DNA of 64,000 nt from Actinoplanes teichomyceticus ATCC 31121 (GCF_003711105.1 NZ_CP023865.1:3559001-3623000), one strand, 5' to 3'; shown: positions 15,629-24,315, counted from the first letter of the stretch. Program-made: numbers and translations. The notes: generated by a model not told the origin, from the sequence alone.

Positions 15629-16436
15629 CGTGATGCACCGCGCCGTGGCCGAGGTGGTCCTGGTCGGGGCGCTGGCCGGGCTGATCGGTGTGCAGGTGGT
15701 GCTGCGCCGGTTGTCGTTCTTCACGATGGCGCTGACGCACGCCACCTTCCCCGGGGTGGTGGCCGCGTCGATCATCGGGGTGAACATCCTGGTCGGCGGA
15801 GTGGTCGCCGGGGCGGTGGTGGCGCTGGGCGTGGCGGCGCTGAGCCGTCGCCGGGGGCAGGACGCGGCGGCGGCGACCGGGGTGCTGCTCTCCGGCGGCT
15901 TCGCGCTGGGCGCGGCGCTGGTCGCCACGCAGCACGGGTTCAGCCGGGATCTGTCGTCGTTCCTGGTCGGTTCGATCCTCACGGTGGGTGTGCCGGATCT
16001 GGTCGCCACCGCGGTGGTACTGGCCGGGGTGGCGGTGCTGCTGGCCGGGTGCGCGCGGCCGCTGCTGATGACCGGTTTCGACCGGGCCGGGGCGCGGGCG
16101 GCGGGTCTGCCGACCGGGCTGTGGGACGTGGTGCTGCTGCTGACGGTGGAGGTGGTGGTGGTGACCGTGGTCCCGGCGGTGGGCACGATCCTGGCGCTGT
16201 CGTTGCTCGTCGCTCCGGCGGCCGCGGCGCGGCTGTGGTCCGACCGGTTACCGGTGGTCACCGGGTTGGCGGTGGGGTTCGCGGTGGCGGGTGGGCTGAC
16301 CGGCCTGTACGCCTCGTCCCGTTTCGACGTCGCGGCCGGGGCGGCGATCTCGCTGGCGGCCACGGCTGTGCTGGGGCTGTCCTGGCTGCTGGTGCGGGCC
16401 CGGGCGGCCCTGTCCGGCCGATCGGCGCCGGCATGA
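15612..16436 (+). CDS. Metal ABC transporter permease (ABC-3 family), second copy
   Basis: 274 residues, beginning 17 bp inside the 3' end of the first permease gene. RRLSFFTMALTHATFPGVVA and VGTILALSLLVAPAAAARLW repeat the two ABC-3 signatures, with clearly different sequence elsewhere, so this is an old duplication rather than a recent copy. Two permeases per operon also occur in other actinobacterial and streptococcal-type metal importers. Its stop overlaps the regulator's ATG (ATGA). Confidence 0.9.
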   Translation: MSWWDDVMHRAVAEVVLVGALAGLIGVQVVLRRLSFFTMALTHATFPGVVAASIIGVNILVGGVVAGAVVALGVAALSRRRGQDAAAATGVLLSGGFALGAALVATQHGFSRDLSSFLVGSILTVGVPDLVATAVVLAGVAVLLAGCARPLLMTGFDRAGARAAGLPTGLWDVVLLLTVEVVVVTVVPAVGTILALSLLVAPAAAARLWSDRLPVVTGLAVGFAVAGGLTGLYASSRFDVAAGAAISLAATAVLGLSWLLVRARAALSGRSAPA

Positions 16437-16732
16437 CGGCCGGGCCGGTGGCCGACGAGGCGGTGCTGCGCCGGGCGGTGCAGGTGCTGCGGGCGATGGC
16501 GTACGAGCATCGGCTGCACATCCTCGTGGAGCTGCGTCGTGCCGGGGCCACCCCGTCGGCGCTGGCGGACGCGCTGGCGGTGCATCCCACGGTGGTGTCG
16601 CATCACCTGCGCGACCTGACCCACGCCGGGCTGGTGCGCCGCCGCCGCGACGGCCGTCACGTGTACTACCACGTGGCCGGTGAGTTCGTCGGCGTGCTCG
16701 TCGACGAGGTGCTGCGGCACGCGGGGGGATGA
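16433..16732 (+). CDS. ArsR-family winged-helix regulator of the metal operon
   Basis: 99 residues, entirely one winged HTH: AMAYEHRLHILVELRRAG, then GATPSALADALAVHPTVVSH as the recognition helix and RRDGRHVYYHVAG as the wing. It is the last gene of the operon, overlapping the permease by 4 bp. There are no cysteines; histidines at the dimerising C-terminal helix and in the HTH could bind Zn(II) as in SmtB/CzrA alpha-5 sites, but the usual D-x-H...H-x-x-H/E set is not clear. Its target is unknown; self-operon control together with Zur is plausible. Confidence 0.85.
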   Translation: MTAGPVADEAVLRRAVQVLRAMAYEHRLHILVELRRAGATPSALADALAVHPTVVSHHLRDLTHAGLVRRRRDGRHVYYHVAGEFVGVLVDEVLRHAGG

Positions 16733-16737
16733 GCGGT

Positions 16738-16776
16738 GCTCGGGGTGATCATCCGGTTCGGATGACCACCCCGAGC
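16738..16776. terminator. Strong 18-bp hairpin after the zinc operon
   Basis: GCTCGGGGTGATCATCCG (16738-16755) pairs with 16759-16776 with one A/G mismatch across a 3-base loop. It starts 6 bp after the regulator stop and ends 36 bp before the next gene, so it should end the zinc-operon transcript. Confidence 0.85.
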
Positions 16777-16811
16777 CACCGGACGTACCCAAATATGGTA
16801 GTCCGGGAAGT

Positions 16812-17612
16812 ATGTCGGATACTGTGCGCTCGGCGAGCTATGTCTTCGAGTCGTCACTGCCCGAGGAGGGCGAGCGGCTCGCCCTGGGCGAGCGTCTCTG
16901 GGACGGCGGCACGATCGAGCTTCTCGCCGCGCTCGGGGTGGGATCCGGCTGGTCCTGCCTGGAGCTGGGGGCGGGAGGCGGCTCGATCGCGCGCTGGCTC
17001 GCCGGGCGGGTCGGCCCGCGCGGTACGGTCGTGGCCACCGATCTTCGTGTGGAGCCGCTGGCCGAGGCGCTGCACGGCACCGCCGTCGAGGTGCGCCGGC
17101 ACGTGCTCGGCACGGATCCGCTGCCCCGCGACGCCTTCGATCTGATCCACGCCCGTCTGGTCCTGCAGCATCTGCCCGAGCGCGCCCGGATCGTGGCGAC
17201 CCTGGCGGGCGCGCTGCGGCCCGGCGGGGTGCTGCTGCTGGAGGACACCGATGTGGCCGGCCTCTTCAGCAACCCCGCCGAGCCCGCCTTCAACCAGCGG
17301 GTCAAGCAGGCGGCGTACCGGGTGATGCAGGACGCCGGGTACGACCCGGTCTGCGGCCTGCGCAACGTGCGGCTCGCCGCCGAGGCGGGTCTGGTCGACG
17401 TGCAGGCGCGGGGCCGCGCCCATGCCGTCCGGGGCGGCACGCCAGCCGCGCGCTGGTACGAGCTGTGGTTGTGCCGCCTGCGTCCGCAGATGGTCGGGCG
17501 CGGCTACGTCACCGGCGCCGAGGTCGAGGCCGCCCTCGCGGCGATCGCGGATCCGTCCCAGATCTGGCTCTCGCAGGTCATGCTCGCCGTCACCGCGCGG
17601 CGTCCGGGCTGA
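16812..17612 (+). CDS. Class I SAM-dependent methyltransferase
   Basis: 266 residues. Motif I LELGAGGGSIARWLA (~55-69), acidic VVATDLRVEPL (~80-90), post-motif DAFDLIHARLVLQHLPE and LRPGGVLLLEDTD (motif III) define a small-molecule class I methyltransferase of the Methyltransf_25/UbiE-like type. GGGAAG lies just before ATG 16812. The C-terminal third, with WYELWLCRLRPQ, would form the acceptor-binding cap; the acceptor is not apparent. It is a single gene after a terminator, with only decayed DNA downstream. Confidence 0.88.
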   Translation: MSDTVRSASYVFESSLPEEGERLALGERLWDGGTIELLAALGVGSGWSCLELGAGGGSIARWLAGRVGPRGTVVATDLRVEPLAEALHGTAVEVRRHVLGTDPLPRDAFDLIHARLVLQHLPERARIVATLAGALRPGGVLLLEDTDVAGLFSNPAEPAFNQRVKQAAYRVMQDAGYDPVCGLRNVRLAAEAGLVDVQARGRAHAVRGGTPAARWYELWLCRLRPQMVGRGYVTGAEVEAALAAIADPSQIWLSQVMLAVTARRPG

Positions 17613-18409
17613 TCGGCGCCGGAGGCGGTCCGGTACGCCTCTGCCGACCACCACGCGCAGCTGATCGTCGACGACGGCCGCCGATGCCGGGCTCGCCGTC
17701 TGCGTCGAGAAGCCGCTGGCGGTGCGGCTGGCCGCTCCCTGGCCGCCCTGGCGCGTGCCTGTGGTTGCAGGGCTGGGGTCAGACCGAGACCGGGGCGTTG
17801 ACCCTGCGGGTGTTCACCCGGCGGTCCCTGGCCCGGGTACGTCACGACCGGCCGGCCACCCGGCAGCTGGGCTGGCCGGTGCCGTTGCGGACCAGCCTCA
17901 AGGTCGTCGACCCGGACACCATGACCGAGCTGCCACCCGGCCGCCCGGGCCTGATCCTGGCCCGCACCCGCGCCCGCTGTCTCGGCTACGTGGCCGAACC
18001 CGAGCGCTGGCGGCGCAAGACGGACGGGCCCTGGATCGTCACCGGCGACCTCGGCGCCCGCGACCGGCTGGGCCGGGTGACCCTGCTCGACCGCGAGGTC
18101 GACACGGTGCCGGGCGCCAGCTGCATGGCCATCGAGGACCTGATCGACGACCGGCTGCCCGGCGTGACCGAGTGCGTGGTGCTCGGCGTGCCCGGATCCC
18201 CGCCGGTGCCGTTGCTGGTGACCGGGACCGGCCGCCTGGACGAGGCGGCATGGGCGCGCGCGGTCGCCGACCTGCCCCCGATGAGCCGGCCGGTCCTGCT
18301 CACCGAGGAGCAGATTCCCCGTACGGCCACGGGCAAGGTCCGCCGCGGCGAGTTGCGGGCCCGGTTCACCGGCTCGCCCGCCGGGTACGGCAGTGGCCGG
18401 TGGACGTAG
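17613..18409 (+). pseudogene. Remnant of an acyl-AMP ligase (C-terminal half), fused to other gene scraps
   Basis: From about 17755 the frame reads GWGQTETGALTLRVF (A5-like), GRPGLILARTRARCLGYV, TGDLGARDRLGRVTLLDRE (A7/A8) and PRTATGKVRRGELR (A10 with the catalytic lysine), ending at TAG 18407-18409. That is the C-terminal ~210 residues of an ANL-family acyl-CoA/AMP ligase; the N-terminal ATP-binding half is absent. Just before it, in another frame, AADAGLAVCVEKPLAVRLA (about 17680-17735) looks like the EKP motif region of a Gfo/Idh/MocA oxidoreductase. The block is therefore a patchwork of at least two decayed genes. Confidence 0.8.
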
Positions 18410-18545
18410 CCGGAGCGGCGCCGCAACGGAGGATCCCTCCCGCGGCGGCCGGCTCGATCCCGGCCGGGTCGCCCGGTGGGCCGACCGCGAACAGCGGCGC
18501 CTCGACCGGCTCGCCGGGCGCGGCCGGCCGCGCCCGCCGGGCTGA

Positions 18546-18839
18546 TCACCCGGCCGCGACGAGGAAGTCCAGCCGCCGGTCGGCCATGCCGGGGGTGATC
18601 TCGAGGATCTCGGCGTCGACGACCCGGTGCGCGACGAACGGGTCCTCGGCCACCCGCTGCCGCAGCTGCGCCAGGGTGGTGCCGTGCGCGAGCACCGCGC
18701 CACCGAGTCCCGGCTGGATGCCGCCGGCCAGCAAGAACACCTGGTCGGCGAGACCCTGCTCGATCCACTGCCGGTGGGCCGGCATGTGCTGGGCGGCGGC
18801 TGCCCTGTTCTCGGCGAACCGGAGCAGAACGATGAACAT
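18546..18839 (-). CDS. YciI-family small protein
   Basis: 97 residues: MFIVLLRFAENRAAAAQHM, HRQWIEQGLADQVFLLAGGI and DPFVAHRVVDAEILEITP match the ferredoxin-like YciI/YCII fold, with the His/Asp-type putative active-site pair. These proteins are often small dehydrochlorinase- or EthD-like helpers of unknown substrate. AGAGGAG before ATG 18839 lies in the 11-bp gap after the TetR gene, so it is the second gene of a two-gene operon and is probably what the TetR protein controls. Confidence 0.85.
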   Translation of the reverse strand: MFIVLLRFAENRAAAAQHMPAHRQWIEQGLADQVFLLAGGIQPGLGGAVLAHGTTLAQLRQRVAEDPFVAHRVVDAEILEITPGMADRRLDFLVAAG

Positions 18840-18850
18840 GCGACTCCTCT

Positions 18851-19444
18851 CTACGGGGTGGCGCCGGTCCGGCGGGCGGGGCTGTCGGCCAGCCATCGCT
18901 CGAGGCGGGCGACCTCACGGTGGACGAAATCCTCCTCGCCGAAGGCATTGGCGAGAGCGGCGACGCCCTGGCTGAAGGCCAGCACGTGCAGGGCCTTCGC
19001 GTCGGCGGCGCCGGGCTCGTGACCGAGCGCGGCGAACTGGTCGGCCAGCCAGGCGCGGAAGAGGGTGAACACGGCGACGGCCTCCGGCCGTGCCGGGTGG
19101 CGCAGCTTCGCCAACTCGGCGGTCAGCGTGCCGACCGGGCATCCGAAAGCGCGGATGTCGGCGCCGTTGGTCAGGACGATGTGGATGAAGAGGCGGATCC
19201 GCTGTGCCGGGTCGGGAGTCTCGGCCGCCCACCGCCGCAGCATGGCGCGGGTGGCCGCGACGCGCGAGTCGATCACGGCGGCCAGGATCTCGTCCTTGGT
19301 CCGGAAGTGGTAGTAGAAGTTGCCCCGGGAGATGCCCACCGCCTCGGCGATCGCGGTGAACGACGTGTGCTCGAAGCCCTGCTCGTAGAAAAGCCGGTCG
19401 GCCGCCTCGACGATCTGCGCCCGGGTGGTCGCGCTCGCTGCCAT
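18851..19444 (-). CDS. TetR-family transcriptional repressor
   Basis: 197 residues from ATG 19444 (GTG 19447 adds one). The HTH is canonical: TRAQIVEAADRLFYEQGFEH, TSFTAIAEAVGISRGNFYYH and FRTKDEILAAVID. The C-terminal domain, with AFGCPVGTLTAELAKL, resembles the TetR_C group whose members often sense small electrophiles or lipophiles. Two inverted palindromes sit 27-70 bp upstream of its start, suggesting autorepression. It is co-transcribed with the YciI gene. Confidence 0.92.
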   Translation of the reverse strand: MAASATTRAQIVEAADRLFYEQGFEHTSFTAIAEAVGISRGNFYYHFRTKDEILAAVIDSRVAATRAMLRRWAAETPDPAQRIRLFIHIVLTNGADIRAFGCPVGTLTAELAKLRHPARPEAVAVFTLFRAWLADQFAALGHEPGAADAKALHVLAFSQGVAALANAFGEEDFVHREVARLERWLADSPARRTGATP

Positions 19445-19470
19445 CACTGATCCCGTTCCCTGCCGGCGAT

Positions 19471-19514
19471 TAGGACGGTCGTCCTATCGACCAGATCTTA
19501 GGACGACCGTCCTA
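19471..19514. promoter_or_regulatory. Twin TetR operators, exact reverse complements of each other
   Basis: TAGGACGGTCGTCCTA (19471-19486) and TAGGACGACCGTCCTA (19499-19514) are each 7-2-7 palindromes; their centres are 28 bp apart. The second is the exact reverse complement of the first, so they differ only in the orientation of the central GT/AC. They lie just upstream of the TetR start and are the obvious autoregulatory operators. Confidence 0.85.
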
Positions 19515-19646
19515 GGGGTGTCCATGCGGGTGCGGCGTCCGGCTCACCGGCGGCGCGCTTGGCCGCTCGGGCGCGACGACGAGGCCCGATCCGGCGGCTC
19601 GCCCGGTGCCGGGCCGGGAAGGCGGCTCGGCCGCGACCGCGCGTCG

Positions 19647-22600
19647 TCACCGCCCCGCCGGCCCGTGCGCCGGCGCCCATCCCGGATCCACCGCCGCCCG
19701 CAACTCCGGCCGGGCGAACCGGTATCCGGGCCCGGCGGTGGTGAGGATGCCGGCCCGCGCCATGGCGGCGAGGAAGGCGGGCCATCGCAGCGGCAGCTCT
19801 CCCCGTACCGCGAAATGAACCAGGACCAGCAGGAACTGTCCTGGGCGAGTCGTCCAGACGACACCCAGCGCGGCCACGGCCGCCACCGCCGTGTCGGCGG
19901 CCCGGCCGGTCGCCCCGAATGCCAGGAAGCCGCATCCCGCGCTGAACAGCGATGTCTGCCAGGCGGCCCGGGCGACGGCGCGCACGAGCGGCTCGTGTGA
20001 GCCCCGGAGGAAAGGCGCCTCCCGCAGCGCCCGCGCCGCCAGCGCGGCGAGGCCGCACAGCGTCGCGACCGCGGCGGCGACCGCGGGCCACCCCGGACGG
20101 GCCGCGCCGACAACGGTGAGCACCATCGCGACGACCAGGCCCATGCCCGCCAGGAGCGGACGGCGTCGCCGTGACGCCGGGACCGTCGCCGCCAGGCTCC
20201 ACCACCCGAACGTGTCCGAGTCGCGCATCATGTGGCGAGACAGTGTCCGCAACCACCGGACACCGTGGTCCGGCTGACAACCACCCGCGGCGAGTCCCGA
20301 GGAGAGCCGCTCCGGGAAGAAGCCGCCCGTCGTGCCGGGAAGCGCCTGCGCGTGGTCGTACACCGTCCGCAGCAGCTCGGCCGGGCGGCGGCCGGTCCGC
20401 AGATACGGCGCAAGGGCCAGGACGGCGGTCGACGGGGTGGTCAGGATGTCGGCGAACGGCCCGCAGGAGCCGAGGGCCAGCTCCCGGAACACCGGTTGCC
20501 AGGCGTGGAGCTCGTCAGCGGGTACGGTCGTCTCGACGTAGGCCATCAGATCGGCCGCCCGGACCGGCTGCATCCGCGCGACGGCCGACCAGCGCAGCAG
20601 CTTCGCGCCGGAGAGTTGGTCGAAGACGTCCGTACGGCAGGTCGCCACCACCGTGGCGCCCAGCAGCGCCGTGCCCTCGATCTGTTCCGCGGCGGCATCC
20701 TGCCACGCCGGTTGCACCTCGTCCAGCGCGTCCAGGATCAGCAGGAGGCGATGGTCGCGCAGCAACTGGGAGACCAGCGAGCGGCGTACCCGGTAGGTGT
20801 CGCAGACCGCGTCGGTGACCCAGTCGGCGAACACCTCGCCGTTGGCGTCCCACCTGCTCAGCGACAGCAGTACCGGGATCGGGTCCGACGCGTCGCGGCG
20901 GTCGAGCAGTTCCCGGGCCGCCCGGACGACCGCCAGGGTCTTGCCCGAGCCCGGCCCGCCCACCAGGAGAACCGGGCGCCCGGGGCTGGATGGCGGAATG
21001 CGCCGCAGGTCCAGCGGCTGCGCCCGGGCAGGCTCCCCGCCGGCGGTGGGGCCGGCCCACGCCACGTGAGTCGCCATGGCTGCGGAGCCGACGGCGGTCC
21101 GCCACTCGTCGTCCAGATGGCGCCGGGCCTGCCCGGCGAGGTCCTGCGCCCGGCCCCGCAAGGCGCGCAGCGGCCTGGTCAGCTCGCGCAGCAGCTGCCA
21201 CATCGACCCCTGCGAGGTTTCCGGCTCGCCGACATCCCACGCGAGCGCGACCATCGCGCAGCCGATGAAGTAGCCGCCGAACACGGTCGAGCCCACCCGT
21301 GCGCCGCCGTGCCGCGCGGCGAGGAGGGTCAGCGAGGCGGGACCGAGCGCGGCGAGCAGGAGGCCGGCCACCCGGGCGAACCGGCCCCGGCGCACGGCCG
21401 ATCTGGCCGCCGCGGCGACGGCCTGCCGGCCGGTGGGGTCGCCTCGGCTGACGAGCTGCGCGGCCAGCAGGCGCCGCTGGTCGTCGGCGAGGTCGGTGGC
21501 CGTCGCCAGGCGGCGTGCCACCTCCAGCGCCCCCGGGGCGTCGTGGGTCAGCAGCAGCAGAGCGGCCGACACGCGGACGTCCGCGGGGACCCGCACCGCG
21601 CCGGCCTCCGTCCCGGCCAGGTCCCGCAGCGCGTCGAGCCCGTGCGGGTCAGCCGCGGCGAGCAGCCACTGGGCCGCCTCCAGGCAGGTGTCCGCTCCGG
21701 CGTCGCGTCGCCGCGCGAGTTCGCGCAGCACGGCCGTCCCCGCCGGGACGCCGTCCAGGTGCAGCTTGAGGGCGGCGCGCAGACGCACGTCCGAGGGCTG
21801 GCGAGCGTCGGTCGCCGTCCGTCGGTACGCCTGCCGGCCGATCTCGCCCAGCGGCTCCGGGTGCAGCCGGCCCGGCGGCTCCGGCGGGGATCCGGGATCC
21901 GCCGGTTCCCGCGGCGCGGCCGGTTGCCCGGCCCGGGCCGCCAGCCGGTGCCGGGCCCACCAGAGCGCATCCGAGGCCGTGCCGGCCGGGGACGCGGCCA
22001 GTTCCCGCAGCAGGGTGAGGCCCGCGTCGGCGTCGACGTCCGCGAAGGCGTCGGCGAGCGCCACCCGGGTCCACAGCCGTTGGCCACCGTCGGCGATCAT
22101 CGCACGCAGCCGTGCCGCCACATCCGGCGCGACCGCCAGAGCGGTGAACACCGCGATGCAGTCGGCGACCTCCGGGTGATCGTCGGCGATGCGCCCCAGC
22201 AGCCGCTCGATCACCTCCTGACGCAACGTGCTGTCCACGGCGATGCCGTCGGCGATGACGTGGCCCGCGCTGACCGGGTCGTCGTCGTCCAGCAGCGCGG
22301 CGATGACCCCGTCCGGGTCGACGTGACCGCGGGCGAGGGCGAACAACGCCAGACCGCGCGTGCTGCCGTCGGTTATGAGCCGCCGGAACGCGGCGTACGA
22401 GAACGTGAACCGGCGAGGGTCGGCGGCCAGATACTCGGCGATGGTCGCATGGACGAAGGTGATGTCGTTGCCCGTCCAGGCGAGCGCCCGGGCCTCCGGG
22501 TGTTCCGCGGGCGTCTCCTCGTCCCCGCCGAACGAGGGTGCGATCCGGCACAGGCCACGATCGATGAGCGTGCCACGCAGGTCCGTGATCCACTCCACCG

Positions 22601-23993
22601 CGGAGCCGTCCGGCACCTCGGCCGGCGCGTGCGCGACGACCCAGTTGATCGCCAGGGGCAGCAGCCGGGGCGGTCGTTGCCAGACGTACGCGGCGGCCAG
22701 CTCGCCGAGCAGGTCGTCGAGATGTCCGGACAGCCACCGCTCGAACGGCGTATCGCGCCGCGGCTCGCGTGAGGACCGCAGCAGCATGTCGAACTCGTGG
22801 TAGAGCGCGCACCGCCCGGCGGGCGCCGCCCGGTCGCGGTTGCTCTCCCAGACGAGCATCGCCATCGTGGCGAGCAGCGGCACCCGGACGATCGAGGTCA
22901 GCTGTGCCGTCCGCAGGTAGGCGAGGAACCGCGCCGCCTCGACGCCGGCCCGGACCGGGCTGTCCAGCCGGTGGGTCAGCCACTTGACGGCGAACGCGCG
23001 CAGGTCGTCGGCGTCGAACAGCCGCAGCTCGAACTGCTCGGCTCCGCGGCGGGTCAGATCCGCCAGCTCACCGGCGCTCAGCGCCCGCGTGGTGACGAGC
23101 AGCCGGGTGCCGGGGTGCCGGGCGAGGAAGGCGCCGATCCGCTGCAGCACCCGGGCGCGCACGTCGCCGGCGGAGATCTCGTCGAGCCCGTCCACGATCA
23201 CCAGCCAGCGGGTCCCCCGGAGGGGTTGGCGCGTGAACACCTCCGGCTCGACGCCGGCCTGGCTCCACTGCGTGGCCAGCGCGACCGGCACGTCAGCGTC
23301 GGCCAGCGCCCGTGCCGGCACCAGCACGGGCATCACGGCGCCGAAGGGAGCCGAACGCCTCCGGGAGGCGACGCGTGCGCCCAGCCACCAGTCGGCGGCG
23401 GCGCGTGTCACGTGGACGGCGAGTGTGGACTTGCCCGCCCCGGGGACACCGGTCACGACGGCCCGGGGCGCGTCCCGTACCAGTTCCTCCGCGTCGAGAA
23501 CCCGGGCCGGCTCGGCGTCGGGATCACGCGCGTCGTGCACATGTTGCTCGACGCGGATCGCAGTGATGCCGGGCACCGGCAGCCTGCCGAAGCGGTAGCG
23601 GTGGAATTCGGTCTCGCTCAGCTGCGCCGTCAAGAGCCGCCGGACCGCCGGATCCAGCTGTTTGGGGGACCGGAGCCAGGACACCCAGCCCACAATGAGG
23701 ACCGCGAGCCCGGCCGCCCCCGCGACCGCCGCGGTCAACACCGCGGCCGGCCGGTGCCGCTCCGGAAGCCCCCACACCGACAGCAGTGCCGCTCCCACCG
23801 CTACCACGGCGCAGAGCAGCGCGATCCGTGGCCGCCACCGCCGCCAGAGGCTCGGCGGCACCTCGCCGGCCGCCGCGGCGCGCCGTGCCTGGTGAACCGC
23901 ATAGGCCAGCGAGAGCAGGCCGAAAACCGCACCGGCGATGGAAGCGATCTTGTCAGCGTTGTCCAGCCAGCCGTCCTCCTGCGCGAGCTGCAT
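19647..23993 (-). CDS. Membrane protein with two complete NACHT NTPase modules (dual-NACHT STAND protein)
   Basis: 1448 residues. Order: an N-terminal membrane region with three helices (~16-36, 57-76, 83-105); NACHT 1 with Walker A GVPGAGKST (182-190) and Walker B LVIVDGLDEI (264-273); a helical region ending FVHATIAEYLA (~513-523); HEAT/TPR-like repeats (~560-865, e.g. DVRLRAALKLHLDG); two mid-protein hydrophobic helices (~876-921); NACHT 2 with GGPGSGKT (1012-1019) and LLILDALDEV (1084-1093); and about four C-terminal helices (1280-1385) before GILTTAGPGYRF. Single-NACHT membrane proteins are common in actinomycetes; the tandem form looks like a fusion. There is no clear ribosome-binding site before ATG 23993. 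Signal-sensing or phage-defence roles are inferred from the family only. Confidence 0.9.
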   Translation of the reverse strand: MQLAQEDGWLDNADKIASIAGAVFGLLSLAYAVHQARRAAAAGEVPPSLWRRWRPRIALLCAVVAVGAALLSVWGLPERHRPAAVLTAAVAGAAGLAVLIVGWVSWLRSPKQLDPAVRRLLTAQLSETEFHRYRFGRLPVPGITAIRVEQHVHDARDPDAEPARVLDAEELVRDAPRAVVTGVPGAGKSTLAVHVTRAAADWWLGARVASRRRSAPFGAVMPVLVPARALADADVPVALATQWSQAGVEPEVFTRQPLRGTRWLVIVDGLDEISAGDVRARVLQRIGAFLARHPGTRLLVTTRALSAGELADLTRRGAEQFELRLFDADDLRAFAVKWLTHRLDSPVRAGVEAARFLAYLRTAQLTSIVRVPLLATMAMLVWESNRDRAAPAGRCALYHEFDMLLRSSREPRRDTPFERWLSGHLDDLLGELAAAYVWQRPPRLLPLAINWVVAHAPAEVPDGSAVEWITDLRGTLIDRGLCRIAPSFGGDEETPAEHPEARALAWTGNDITFVHATIAEYLAADPRRFTFSYAAFRRLITDGSTRGLALFALARGHVDPDGVIAALLDDDDPVSAGHVIADGIAVDSTLRQEVIERLLGRIADDHPEVADCIAVFTALAVAPDVAARLRAMIADGGQRLWTRVALADAFADVDADAGLTLLRELAASPAGTASDALWWARHRLAARAGQPAAPREPADPGSPPEPPGRLHPEPLGEIGRQAYRRTATDARQPSDVRLRAALKLHLDGVPAGTAVLRELARRRDAGADTCLEAAQWLLAAADPHGLDALRDLAGTEAGAVRVPADVRVSAALLLLTHDAPGALEVARRLATATDLADDQRRLLAAQLVSRGDPTGRQAVAAAARSAVRRGRFARVAGLLLAALGPASLTLLAARHGGARVGSTVFGGYFIGCAMVALAWDVGEPETSQGSMWQLLRELTRPLRALRGRAQDLAGQARRHLDDEWRTAVGSAAMATHVAWAGPTAGGEPARAQPLDLRRIPPSSPGRPVLLVGGPGSGKTLAVVRAARELLDRRDASDPIPVLLSLSRWDANGEVFADWVTDAVCDTYRVRRSLVSQLLRDHRLLLILDALDEVQPAWQDAAAEQIEGTALLGATVVATCRTDVFDQLSGAKLLRWSAVARMQPVRAADLMAYVETTVPADELHAWQPVFRELALGSCGPFADILTTPSTAVLALAPYLRTGRRPAELLRTVYDHAQALPGTTGGFFPERLSSGLAAGGCQPDHGVRWLRTLSRHMMRDSDTFGWWSLAATVPASRRRRPLLAGMGLVVAMVLTVVGAARPGWPAVAAAVATLCGLAALAARALREAPFLRGSHEPLVRAVARAAWQTSLFSAGCGFLAFGATGRAADTAVAAVAALGVVWTTRPGQFLLVLVHFAVRGELPLRWPAFLAAMARAGILTTAGPGYRFARPELRAAVDPGWAPAHGPAGR

Positions 23994-24093
23994 GGGGGCA
24001 CAGTACTGCTGAGCGTCACACGTCGATCCCCGCCGCGCGGGCGGCGCACACCGGGTGCGGGCCGGGTGGCCGGATGACCACCCGGCCGTTCGC

Positions 24094-24315
24094 TCAGTGC
24101 GGCCGCTCCACGCGGGGCGTCGTCTCCCGCCGCCACAGCAGCTCGCACACCCGCTGCTGGGCCCGCTCCAGGTGCCGCCGGTACGTGCTGAACGGCAGCC
24201 CGAGCCGCTGGGCGGCGGTCGCCTGGGTGGGGACCCGATGGAAGTACGTGGTGGCCAGCACCGCGTGCAGCTTGGCCTCGCGCGGGTCGTCGCGCAGCGC
24301 CTCGGCCGCTTCCGA
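24094..24315 (-). pseudogene. C-terminal fragment of a large ATPase-type protein
   Basis: The frame reads SEAAEALRDDPREAKLHAVL and TQATAAQRLGLPFSTYRRHL, then ERAQQRVCELLWRRE and a stop. From memory, this resembles the conserved C-terminus of large actinobacterial ATP-binding proteins, where a sigma-region-4-like HTH follows the repeats. Everything N-terminal to it is missing or out of frame. It lies 100 bp upstream of the dual-NACHT gene, so it may be the stump of a former partner gene. Confidence 0.55.

Noticed and set aside
14294-16792. 832-codon minus-strand frame opposite the zinc operon
   Set aside because: Low-complexity Thr/Ser/Ala/Arg/His sequence antisense to well-recognised ABC genes.
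19471-19514. Inverted repeats as ends of a mobile element
   Set aside because: The two palindromes are only 28 bp apart, lie at the TetR promoter and flank no transposase.
19647-23993. AfsR/LuxR-type STAND transcription factor
   Set aside because: No helix-turn-helix is visible at either end; instead there are several membrane helices and two NACHT modules.
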